Shown here piece by piece: positions 21,870 through 32,045 of a DNA stretch of 64,000 bases (the stretch's first letter is position 1; every line of letters starts with the position of its first letter). A program made the position numbers and the translations under genes. The notes beneath the pieces were generated by a model, which ran no database searches, had not been told where the DNA came from, and worked only from the letters and a program-made list of their open reading frames with translations. The stretch is from Brevipalpus yothersi (taxonomy: Eukaryota > Arthropoda > Arachnida > Trombidiformes > Tenuipalpidae). Where the stretch lies: the NCBI GenBank assembly GCA_003956705.1, contig QZCP01000035.1, positions 186,001 to 250,000 of the forward strand, in the 5' to 3' direction.

Positions 21870-23119
21870 TCACTGGCAGGAGCTTGTACGCTCAAAAATT
21901 AGACTATTGATGATTGGACTGAAAAAGGAAAATCGAATAGAGTTCTTTGGAATTAGAATTAATAGTGTAACTGAAGCCAAAAGACTGAATACAAAGGCAA
22001 AGAAGTGGAAAGCCCAAGAATCATTGGTGAAGCTATCCCTTAATTCTGATTTTGAAACAGTTGTAATATAATTATTTTGATTTTCATCTTTCGTTTGGAA
22101 TGAATCCTCCTTAACTTTTTGGGTCTTAAGGACTTCAATATTTCCTTCAGTGGCAATGTCTTTGGAATCTGATGATGGCTGTTGTGAGATGGACATCGAA
22201 ATCCCTTCATGCTCAAAAGATGAATCGAATGGATGAAGCATGTTTACCTCTGCAAGCCTCGATTCGGTCAAGAAGTCTTTGTCGAAAGTAACATCCATTT
22301 GGGAAACTCCACTTTGAGATAAGTCAGATTCCATTCCGCCGTAGCTGAGAATTGTTTTCATGTCTTCATAGCGTTGTTCTTGCGTTACTTTTCGTCGATT
22401 TGCAGACTCCAACTCTATATTCAAACTCTCAACTCTTTCTTGTAATGCACGTATTTTGGCCTGGCATTGAAGATGAGCTTCGTTGAGATCAACGTTTTTT
22501 CTTTCCTGTATTTCTAAAGCTAGACCGAGTGAAACTACAGTGGCTTTAAGAGCATTTTCTCGCTTCTTTCCGGCTTCTACATCAGCAGACAGAGATTTCA
22601 AGCTATCTCTCATCACCAGCAATTTAGCTTCATAAGGGTGGTTCTTATCCTCTGGCCTTTTCACAATTATGGGCTCGACACTGATTTCTTCAGCAATTTC
22701 TCGTGATCGATCCATTTCAGCAGTCAAATCTACGAAAAGAAAGAGATGGAATTTAGAAAATTCATATGTTGTGTTAAACTTCCATCACTCAACTTACTTT
22801 GTTTTAGTATAGAGCATTCGCGTTTTAATCTGCAATAATCTGATTCCCGTGAATCTTTTTCCTTTTCCAATTTATGAAGTTTCTCCTCTAGTTGACTGAT
22901 CTCGTCCATAAGACTCTTATTATATTTATTCAACTTATTTTTCTCGAATTCAAGTTGACGAATAATTTCATCATGATCAAGTAGGCACATGTTATTATTA
23001 TTGGCACAATTATCGGTATCATCAAAGACACTTTCATAAGCCACATCATGAACGAAATCTGATGGGCAGCTGGAGATCATCATCAAAGTGTTAAGCTTGC
23101 CACAAGAATCACTGGACAT
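21870..23119 (-). CDS. Tail-anchored coiled-coil protein, family unknown
   Basis: Two exons: 22798-23119 (ATG at 23117-23119; the frame upstream has only non-ATG starts) and 21870-22729. They join in phase across GTAAGT/TTCGTAG for 393 residues. A short acidic, Asn-rich N-terminus is followed by a long heptad coiled coil that starts before the intron (IIRQLEFEKNKLNKYNKSL) and continues after it (ALQERVESLNIELESANRR), then a Ser/Gln-rich linker. A single hydrophobic segment lies close to the C-terminus (FHFFAFVFSLLASVTLLIL), with about 25 residues after it. This layout fits a tail-anchored protein of the ER, nuclear envelope or mitochondrial surface. It loosely recalls the IRAG/LRMP group, but I cannot confirm any family. 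Confidence 0.65.
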
Positions 23120-23934
23120 ATCGTTGCTAATGATGATGGAAGCTCTTTCTCTCTCTTTAACTCTCAAAATTGGAAGCAAATATTGGTGTCAACTTTGTGA
23201 CAAAATTTCACTTCATCTATCACCTTTGATCACAATTAATCTCACAAACACACAACATTTATCAATTCACGATAACTAATCAATTGGAAATGTAAACACA
23301 AATGATGATGAAAGAATAGAAAAAAGAACTTTAATTAAAATTCTTTTGAGCGGGAAAAAGAAATATTCGCACAATTAATTAACATTCCAAGCATGATCAA
23401 TTATAAGCAATCATAAACACCACAAGAGTAGTAACATTTAAAAAGTCAGCTTTAATCATCTACCATTTAATTTGAAATTTAAATTCATATTTCAAGCAAG
23501 CTATCCAAACTGACTTTAGTAGTGATGATGAGACACACACACAGTACACACAGCATTGAGAGGAAAAAAGATAGAGTAACCTTAAACACATTTCGCTTTT
23601 AATCATCATCATTGTTAAAAGCTATTTAATCTCATTTCCGTTGACTATGCTGAGCTTTATCACTTCAATGATGTATCATTATCAGAACGATAATGAAAGT
23701 TAAACGTTGAACATGAAGTGATTTGAATTTTCCCTCGCAACAAGCTTGTTTGCCGAATCATTTTCCAAGCGATTTAAACATAGCCAATCATCAAGTTCCA
23801 CCCAATCACACACTTGGATGCCGCAATTGTACCCGCCAAAGTATGAAAGGATTTTGAGGATCAACATTGAGAAGATTTCTGATGGTTGGACAGAATTTTA
23901 TTGATTTTTATTTATTTAAAAAAATATTAGCACT
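23120..23934. other. Intergenic
   Basis: Upstream region of the coiled-coil gene (-) and 3' flank of RFC5 (-). It contains the likely RFC5 polyadenylation signal at 23897-23902. No exon is seen. Confidence 0.5.
23897..23902 (-). terminator. RFC5 polyadenylation signal
   Basis: AATAAA on the minus strand, 32 bases after the RFC5 stop codon. Confidence 0.6.
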
Positions 23935-24915
23935 CTAGCTAACTTGCATGCTTTGAAAAGCAGCTACCAGAGCAGATAGTTGAAGATTTTCATTGGCACC
24001 AGAGGAGAGTCTATATTCGATACTGGCCAGACTGCGAATGATATCCAAACGGTCAGGAACATCGATCGTGTGAATGTGTCGCTCATGAAGGTGGGTTATA
24101 ATATCATGCAGAGCGATACCATTTTCTTTTTGATATTCTACAAGGTTGGCATGGGCTTTATGGAATGAACATTCCTTTAGCCATTTGAAAATTTTGGCAA
24201 TATCTGTAGCCAATGGCTGACCACAACAGGCGTACACATTGTTTCGATCCACCAAACCAGATGCCATGTGCGTGCTTTGTAGCACATTGATGATCTTTCG
24301 CATATCTCCTTGAGCAATGTCGATCAATGCTTGTTTACCATCTTCAGTTATACGGACACCTTCAGCAGCAACAATATGATCTAGGCGTGGAAATATTTGA
24401 GATTCACTGAGAGGACCGAAACGGAATCGAGTGCATCGAGACTGTATGGCGGGCTTAATTTTCGATAGATAATTACAAATTAAACAAAATCTTGCATTAT
24501 TGGTGTACTTTTCCATTATTCTTCGGAGAGCATCTTGGGCATCATTGGTCATCGCATCAGCTTCATCGAGAATGATAAGCTTGAGACCAGAATTGAAAAT
24601 CGATTTGGTACTAGCAAAACTCAATATTGGACCACGAACAATACCAATACCACGATCATCGGAAGCATTGAGTTCCAAAACCATTGTATTCAATTCTTTC
24701 GGTTCATACAGCCGCTTAGCGATAGCCAATATAGTGGTCGTCTTACCAGTACCCGGTGGTCCATACAACAATAAATGAGGAATCCTTTTCTCTCCAACAA
24801 ACTTATCAATCGTATTGATAATATCTTCATGTGATATTATTTCCTGGAAAGTATTAGGACGATACTTTTCAACCCATGGCAAATTGGTCGACTGATCACT
24901 GGGCCGTTGAACCAT
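23935..24915 (-). CDS. RFC5: Replication factor C subunit 5 (36 kDa)
   Basis: Small subunit of the clamp loader that opens the PCNA ring and places it on primed DNA. It is a single exon of 326 residues with ATG at 24913-24915. Features in order: LPWVEKYRP box (about residue 13), Walker A GPPGTGKT (about 53), the small-subunit LNASDDRG box, GPILSFAST (specific to RFC5), Walker B LIILDEADAM, sensor region NARFCLICNYLSKI, and the SRC arginine-finger motif QSRCTRFRF. The C-terminal collar domain ends in EYRLSSG and LVAAFQ, as in the human protein. All key residues are present and the length is close to the usual 330-340. It is head to head with VCP, 520 bases apart. Confidence 0.96.
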   Translation of the reverse strand: MVQRPSDQSTNLPWVEKYRPNTFQEIISHEDIINTIDKFVGEKRIPHLLLYGPPGTGKTTTILAIAKRLYEPKELNTMVLELNASDDRGIGIVRGPILSFASTKSIFNSGLKLIILDEADAMTNDAQDALRRIMEKYTNNARFCLICNYLSKIKPAIQSRCTRFRFGPLSESQIFPRLDHIVAAEGVRITEDGKQALIDIAQGDMRKIINVLQSTHMASGLVDRNNVYACCGQPLATDIAKIFKWLKECSFHKAHANLVEYQKENGIALHDIITHLHERHIHTIDVPDRLDIIRSLASIEYRLSSGANENLQLSALVAAFQSMQVS

Positions 24916-25435
24916 CTCCAGTCAAACACTTTCACCGCTAATCAACACAGACGAAATCAAATCAACAAAAGCACTTGATTATGATCACAATTAGTGAAAA
25001 AAGTTTTTCGAATCAAAAAAAAAGTTGGCGTCAAAAGTTGAAAGAAGAAGAAGAAAGAAAAAAGATTTTTATTTGAGCGCTGCTTGTATGTATGAAGGTG
25101 GCGTTGAAGCTGGTGAAGTTCAAATGACCAAGCAAGAAAATAAGTTGAATTTTATGCTGATGCTGGATGAATGCAAGCCTCAGGATTCTGTGTCTATTTC
25201 ATCTTCTTCTCTTCTCTTTCTCTGTGCAACAAAAGTGATTGTCCGAGCTTTTGGTGATTTAATATTATTATTATCATCTTTAGAGTAGTTGATACTTATT
25301 GCTGCTTTCAATAGTGATCTGTGTGTGTTCATCGATATAATTTCGATACTAGTTCATTGAGAATTATAATTCATTTTGTTTCCTTGTCCACTATACAAGC
25401 TGCTCTTTGATCCTTTATCGGGTTAAACAATCATC
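24916..25435. promoter_or_regulatory. Shared upstream region of RFC5 and VCP
   Basis: This 520-base interval separates the divergent start codons of RFC5 (-) and VCP (+), so it must hold both promoters and 5' UTRs. An open plus-strand frame at 25025-25288 has no recognisable domain and I do not call it a gene. I see no TATA box or initiator that I can assign firmly. Confidence 0.5.
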
Positions 25436-28400
25436 ATGGGTGATAGAAAACCAACGTGAGTAGCCGAAAATCTCTTTCTTTCTTTCTTTTGTTGCTGGCT
25501 TAATGAGCTTGAGGAGAAGTTTAATTCTTGTAATATTAATGTTGAAGATTTATCACTATATGTATGGATCTATGTGATTATTGAGCCTCAAAAGTCATAC
25601 GTAATGGTGTGATTCATTATCATCAGTTCATTGATCTATATTGATTAGTAATTGGACCACTATACTTGAAAACCAGATATTACTTGGTTTTGAAGCATTC
25701 TTTTTTTCTATTATTGCTTTGTCTTACTCTTTTATGTGTGTGTTCATAAATTTAATTATTTGTCCTCTCTTTTCACAGTGTCGATGATCTCTCTACTGCA
25801 ATTCTTAAGACCAAGAACAAGCCTAATAGATTGATTGTTGAAGAGGCCGCAAATGATGACAACTCGGTTGTCTCTCTTTCTCAGGTTAGTTGATGGATCT
25901 CTACATCTTCCATCTCATCCTTGCCTCTACCGAAGGATTGCACTGGATCTGCTTTGAATTCTGACCAAGGGTTCCTTGACTAGGCATGTTTACATGAAAT
26001 TTATGCTCAAATTATCATTTTCAGGCCAAGATGGATGAATTGGAGCTGTTCAGAGGTGATACTGTCCTCCTCAAAGGCAAAAAGCGACGCGAAACCGTAT
26101 GCATCGTATTGCAGGATGACACATGTTCCAATGATAAAATACGTATGAATAGATGTGTGAGAAATAACTTGAGAGTAAGAACTAGCGATATCGTCAGCAT
26201 TCAACCTTGTCCTGATGTCAAGTATGGTAAACGAATCCACGTTCTACCAATCGATGACACTATTGAAGGTCTAACTGGTAGTCTGTTCGATGTATACCTC
26301 AAACCATATTTCTTGGAAGCCTATCGACCCATTCATAAGGGTGATCTCTTCATGGTTCGTGGTGGAATGAGAGGAGTCGAGTTCAAAGTAGTCGAAACTG
26401 ACCCCTCTCCGTACTGTATTGTTGCTCCGGATACTGTTATTCATCACGAAGGTGAACCTGTTAAGCGAGAAGAGGAAGATGACATCTTAACTGCTGTTGG
26501 ATATGATGATATTGGAGGCTGTCGTAAACAATTAGCTCAAATCAAAGAAATGGTTGAACTACCTCTCCGCCATCCCAGTCTCTTCAAAGCCATAGGAGTC
26601 AAGCCTCCGCGAGGTATCCTCTTGTATGGCCCACCAGGAACTGGTAAAACTTTAATTGCCCGAGCGGTAGCAAATGAGACCGGTGCATTCTTCTTCCTAA
26701 TCAATGGTCCCGAAATTATGAGTAAACTGGCAGGTGAATCTGAAAGCAATTTACGAAAAGCTTTCGAAGAGGCTGAAAAAAATTCTCCAGCTATCATATT
26801 CATCGATGAACTCGATGCTATCGCACCCAAACGAGAGAAGGTATTTACTCCGGATTGTTTGACAATATTTGTTGACAATGTTTGTATTTATGCCCTATTA
26901 ATGCGATGAAAATTCTTCTTTTTTTCTAAATAGACTCATGGTGAAGTTGAACGTCGTATTGTTTCTCAATTGCTCACTCTCATGGATGGCCTCAAGCAAC
27001 GTTCACATGTCATAGTGATGGCCGCTACAAATCGTCCAAATAGTATTGATCCTGCACTTCGTCGTTTCGGTAGATTTGACCGAGAAGTAGACATTGGCAT
27101 ACCCGATGCTACTGGTAGATTGGAGATTCTTCGTATTCACACTAAAAATATGAAACTAGCCGATGATGTAGATTTAGAGAAAATTGCTGCAGAAACTCAC
27201 GGTTTCGTCGGTGCTGATCTCGCTGCTCTTTGCTCTGAAGCTGCTTTGCAACAAATCCGTGAAAAAATGGATCTCATTGATCTGGAGGATGAACAAATCG
27301 ATGCTGAGGTCCTTAACTCTCTGGCTGTCTCAATGGACAACTTTAGATGGGCTCTAGGCAAGAGCAGTCCAAGTGCTCTCCGTGAGGCTGTCGTTGAGGT
27401 GCCCAATGTTACCTGGGAAGATATTGGTGGCCTAAGCAATGTGAAACACGAGCTCCAGGAGATGATTCAATATCCTGTCGAGTATCCCGATAAATTCCTT
27501 AAGTTTGGTATGACCCCGTCTCGTGGTGTCCTTTTCTATGGCCCACCAGGTTGTGGTAAAACTCTTCTTGCTAAGGCTATAGCCAATGAGTGTCAGGCCA
27601 ATTTCATCTCCATCAAAGGTCCTGAGTTATTAACTATGTGGTTCGGTGAATCAGAAGCGAACGTCAGAGATGTCTTTGATAAGGTATGCTAGTGGTGGTA
27701 GGAGAAGAAGATTTCAGACTCTCAAACATTTTATCATTTTATTTTAGGCAAGAGCTGCTGCCCCTTGTGTGCTATTCTTCGACGAATTGGATTCGATTGC
27801 CAAAGCTCGAGGTGGATCTGTTGGAGACGCTGGCGGAGCTGCCGATCGAGTTATTAATCAGATCCTTACCGAAATGGACGGAATGGGTAGCAAGAAGAAT
27901 GTCTTCATCATTGGAGCCACCAATCGACCTGATATCATAGATCCTGCAATCCTTCGTCCAGGCAGATTAGATCAGCTCATTTATATCCCTCTACCTGATG
28001 AAAAGTCTCGCGAAGCTATTTTGAAAGCAAACTTACGTAAGTCACCAATAGCTAAGGATGTTGACCTCAGTTATCTCGCCAAGATTGCCAACGGATTCAG
28101 TGGAGCTGATCTCACGGAAATCTGTCAGCGAGCTTGTAAGATGGCTATTCGAGAATCAATTGAAGCTGAGATTCGAAGAGAAAAAGAGCGAGCCAATCAG
28201 CCTGAAGGAACTGCTATGGTACGTTAACACTATTGACTCAAAAATGTTGTTTCTAACGCACGTTGTTATGATTTATATCAGGAAGTGGAAGAAGACCCGG
28301 TTCCCGAAATACGAAGAGAACATTTCGAGGAAGCGATGAAGTTTGCTCGTCGTTCAGTTAGTGATAACGATATCCGAAAATATGAAATGTTCTCACAAAC

Positions 28401-29623
28401 TCTACAGCAAAGTCGTGGCTTCGGCACCAACTTCAGGTCAGTACTCTCCCCTTTCCCTTATCTTTGCCAGGTTTTCAAAGTCAAAAAATCCTAGCAAAGC
28501 ATTCATAATGGATTCCCAACAGGTTTCCAGACCGTAGTAGCAGTAAAGAATCTCAGTCTAAAATATCTGAGGGTACTAAATCTGGACCGAATCAAAGTTC
28601 AGTCCAAAATACTAGTAGAATTCTTTCTGGAAGCTCTGCTCCTCCAAGTGCAGCTACTGCCCAGACAAGCACAACTACCGCTGATTCACTTGCTAAGGCT
28701 TTGAAATTCGCGAGAAGTCCTCCAGTCAAAGCAGATACTTCTGCAGAACAGGAGAAAGGCAGTACAACTCCTGTGCCAGCACCAATTGTTAAGGCCTTGA
28801 AGCTTCCGAGAACTCCTCCTGATACTTCGAGAGAAAAAGAAGAAGCTAGTTCAAGTCCTGAGCCAGTTGTTAAGGTTTTAAAAATAACGCGAACTCCGCC
28901 AGATATTTCGAATGAAAAAGAAAAAGGTAGTTCAAGTCGTTTGCCTGAACTAGCCAGTGAAAGGGAAAAGTCTAGGTCAAAAGTCGCTGGGAAGACTGTA
29001 TCAATTATTAAAACTAGCGATAGGAGGTCAATGAAGAAAGGAAACTCTTTAGACTCCTTATATTCCGATACTATACCCCCTCCTAAATCAGAAACTAATA
29101 AACCACGTACTAGAGAAGCATCTCCCAGTAGTAGAGTATCCAGTTCTAAGAACGTTCCCGGTTCGAAAAGTAAAATATCTGGACTCAATGAACAAGTTTG
29201 TCTTGTCACCTCCCCGAGTAATTCTGGTAAGCGTGAAAGTCGTAAGTCTAAAAAAGATAAAGACAAAGGTCAAAGGTAGCGGGGAAGACTGTCTCATTTT
29301 GCTTCTATTTGGCTTTTTATTAGTTGATAACGGTTCTATTTATAATTTACTCATTGAATTGGTAAAAAATCATTCTTAAAGCCAACGCTCATTAGGTAAA
29401 TCCTCATTAGTTGAGTTGAACTATCCAGAAAAAAGAGTTTTTCGAGACTTTACCTGCACACTCATTTCTGCCTTATTGACTTGTTTTATTCTATTTAACA
29501 ATCATATAATATCTTCTAATCTTCAACAGATTTCCATCTGGCAATCAACCATCAAACACTGGTCCCTCAGGTGGTGATCGAGGCGGTTTTGCAGATGATG
29601 GAGATGATGATTTATATAGTTAA
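25436..29623 (+). CDS. TER94: VCP/p97 (TER94) AAA+ ATPase
   Basis: Hexameric segregase that uses ATP to pull ubiquitylated clients from complexes and membranes (ERAD, proteasome delivery, autophagy). Exons of the normal form: 25436-25455, 25779-25884, 26025-26840, 26934-27683, 27748-28218, 28282-28436 and 29530-29623. All are in phase and give 803 residues (human 806). The N-domain is followed by D1 with Walker A GPPGTGKT (about residue 244) and Walker B FIDELDA, then D2 with GPPGCGKT (about 517) and FFDELDS. The tail keeps FRFPSGNQ and the acidic DDDLYS end, whose tyrosine is the contact for PUB/PUL cofactors. An additional 753-base exon (28523-29275) lies before the last exon and is described separately. 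An AATAAA sits 69 bases after the stop. Confidence 0.97.
28523..29275 (+). CDS. VCP alternative cassette exon, low-complexity insert
   Basis: Open in the VCP frame for its full length after the acceptor CCCAACAG. Exon 28282-28436 ends in phase 2 (AG), and this exon starts by restoring Phe-Pro just as the normal last exon does. If it ends at the donor at 29276 (AAAG followed by GTAGCG) it is 753 bases, 251 codons, and enters the normal last exon in the same phase, giving about 1,054 residues. If that donor is not used, TAG at 29277-29279 ends a form of 1,024 residues that lacks the normal tail. The peptide is rich in Ser, Lys, Pro and Thr with no recognisable domain. A repeat of roughly 30 residues built on K.LK..R(S/T)PP occurs three times, starting at 28695, 28791 and 28872. 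Stronger donors at 29227 and 29243 are in the wrong phase for the last exon. Inclusion in mRNA is inferred. Confidence 0.6.
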
Positions 29624-29691
29624 AGGGAAAAATGTATTAATTTCTAATTTCCAACCTTTTGTTTATTGCTACGACTTAATAATATACAACC

Positions 29692-29697
29692 AATAAA
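29692..29697 (+). terminator. VCP polyadenylation signal
   Basis: AATAAA 69 bases after the VCP stop codon. Confidence 0.65.
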
Positions 29698-29830
29698 CGG
29701 TTCGTCTTCACTCATACTTTTCTTCCTCAAAGTACACTCGCTGAGCTCAAATTTTGGATGAAAACGATAAGATGGAATCAGCTTGAGTTGAAATACATTT
29801 AGCTCATTTCCTCACCACACGTTCGCTTGA

Positions 29831-30501
29831 TCATCCAGCACGAAGTAGTCTTTGTTGGCGAATTTCCTCAAGTTCCTTTGTTTCTATTTCAAGTTCTTCA
29901 TATCTTTTGTCCAAAAATTCACCATACTGCTTAGCATCTAACCTATGGACTACTTTTATACCCATTTTGATGGCAATCGCTACCACTTCTTGAAACACTT
30001 TTTGAATCGGTATGTTCTCAAAATAGGGATCCTTACTCTTGATGAGAGCTATTTCGTAAGCATGCTTAACAGTTACCATTCCAGCGATCTGATTAGGCTT
30101 CATGGCTCCTTTCCATACTCCAGAGGCTTGTCTAAGAAAGTAAGATATTGGCGGTGCACTGAGGACCATTTCATGTGATCGATCAGGCTGGAATAAAGGA
30201 AGGGTTTTTTAAATTTTTTAAATTTTTTGAATTCATATTGAGCAGAATGATAGAAAATTCAGTCACCAGTCAAGTAACTTACATTGACAGATATGAATGT
30301 AGGAATGGGAACTCCTTTCTTTATGTGTGCTGTTTTATCATTAAACTCTTTACAAAATTGAGCGATGTTTATACCCCGCTGTCCCAACTGAGGACCCAAA
30401 GGAGGACCGGGATTGGCGAGACCAGCTTGAATCCATGTTTGAAAAGGTGTTGTATGTAAAACTTTCTCTGCTGTCTTCTTGAAACCTCTAGCCTTAGACA
30501 T
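29831..30501 (-). CDS. mRpL11: Mitochondrial ribosomal protein L11
   Basis: Large-subunit protein of the mitochondrial ribosome, at the base of the GTPase-associated stalk. Two exons: 30283-30501 (ATG at 30499-30501, donor GTAAGT) and 29831-30187 (acceptor ATTCCAG). They join in phase to 191 residues (human 192). The N-terminal L11 domain shows the hallmark LANPGPPLGPQLGQRGINI, then FCKEFN and IPTFISVNPDRS across the splice. The C-terminal domain has SYFLRQASG, AGMVTVKHAYEIA and a mitochondrial-type charged helical extension (EELEIETKELEEI). It is convergent with VCP; the stops are 207 bases apart. Confidence 0.96.
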
Positions 30502-32045
30502 GATGAACACGATATACTCTGACCAGATCAAAATTATTGTTGACAACAATAATAATCACGATACCAAGTTTTATCACGAAAACATCGTCACTCTCAATAT
30601 ACCCGGGAGAAATTAGTACTCTCAGATCACAGTCACCTAACTAAGGAATTTGAAACATTAAACACATTCACTAGTTTCGAGACTATTCATTAATTATTAA
30701 AAAGATGATAGAAAATTGATTGAAAAGGTGATCGAATTAATAATGTTTACATTCAACACTGCTTACCCAACAGAAGCAAGCTTTACACGTGCTCCTCATC
30801 ATGCGCCGTCTAGAGTAGCGATCTATCAAAAGTTCTGGTTTAGAGAAGATACCGACAATAATCTCATGAATTAATTTTATCACGATGGATGAGGATTGCT
30901 ATTACCATGGACATTGGACTGTGTTGTTTATTTAAATCTATTGTTATTTTTCATAGTTGATGTAAGAANNNNNNNNNNNNNNNNNNNNNNNNNNNNNNNN
31001 NNNNNNNNNNNNNNNNNNNNNNNNNNNNNNNNNNNNNNNNNNNNNNNNNNNNNNNNNNNNNNNNNNNNNNNNNNNNNNNNNNNNNNNNNNNNNNNNNNNN
31101 NNNNNNNNNNNNNNNNNNNNNNNNNNNNNNNNNNNNNNNNNNNNNNNNNNNNNNNNNNNNNNNNNNNNNNNNNNNNNNNNNNNNNNNNNNNNNNNNNNNN
31201 NNNNNNNNNNNNNNNNNNNNNNNNNNNNNNNNNNNNNNNNNNNNNNNNNNNNNNNNNNNNNNNNNNNNNNNNNNNNNNNNNNNNNNNNNNNNNNNNNNNN
31301 NNNNNNNNNNNNNNNNNNNNNNNNNNNNNNNNNGTTGATTTTTGAGCTCAAAATTGGAAACTTGGAAGAGAAACGTAATTTAGCGAAATTAAAACTTCCC
31401 GAATCTCGGTTCGCTCGATCGAAAAGTAAAATGATAGCCAAAGAGATAAAATTCACAATTTTAATGGTATTGGTAGTTACTTGACCTAAAAACGAAGCTC
31501 GAGCAAAAAAGCTCACAGAAAGATCCAAGTGTACAAGAAGAAAATTTCGCTCTCTTGAAAAAAAAGTTGAGAGAGATAGAGAAAAGACACTCTGAAATCA
31601 ACATTAGTGTTCAGGTGTGTTTGTAAGTTCAGAGGATAATCGAGAATTAATGATTGAGCGAGATGAACTGCGAATTAAGTTAAATTATCAATCAAAAATT
31701 CTTGACCAATCGTGCTCATCATCATCATCATCTTTTTAATTTAAGTTAATAAAATTTAATTTAGTCTAAGTAAGGGAGGAGAAGCATCAGTGTAGTAGTA
31801 GTAACTTTCACCAAACTATTACCTATTATCACTAGACCATCACACTTTTTTTGGGAGGTTGAAGATTGGGAGAGATAAAAAGAGACAGGAAGAAGAGTAG
31901 AAAAAAAAGAGTTCAAATGATCAACAATCATTTGAATTTATAATCAAAATCGAACTCTTTTTCTAGATTTACACGATATCCTCAGGATACCATATTAATA
32001 TTAATTTAATCATCATCTATAATGAAATCAGCACCATCGTCTCCA
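30502..32045. other. Intergenic with assembly gap
   Basis: mRpL11 upstream region, a 365-base gap (30969-31333) and AT-rich 3' flank of the His-rich gene. No coding exon is supported outside the gap. Confidence 0.5.
30969..31333. other. Assembly gap (365 N)
   Basis: Unknown bases; unlike the first gap it is not flanked by a microsatellite. Confidence 0.99.

Noticed and set aside
25025..25288. Plus-strand frame between RFC5 and VCP
   Set aside because: Biased composition, no domain, no ATG at its start position, and it lies in the shared promoter interval.
26537..27439. Long antisense frames opposite VCP
   Set aside because: They mirror the strongly conserved VCP exons on the other strand and contain no recognisable domain.
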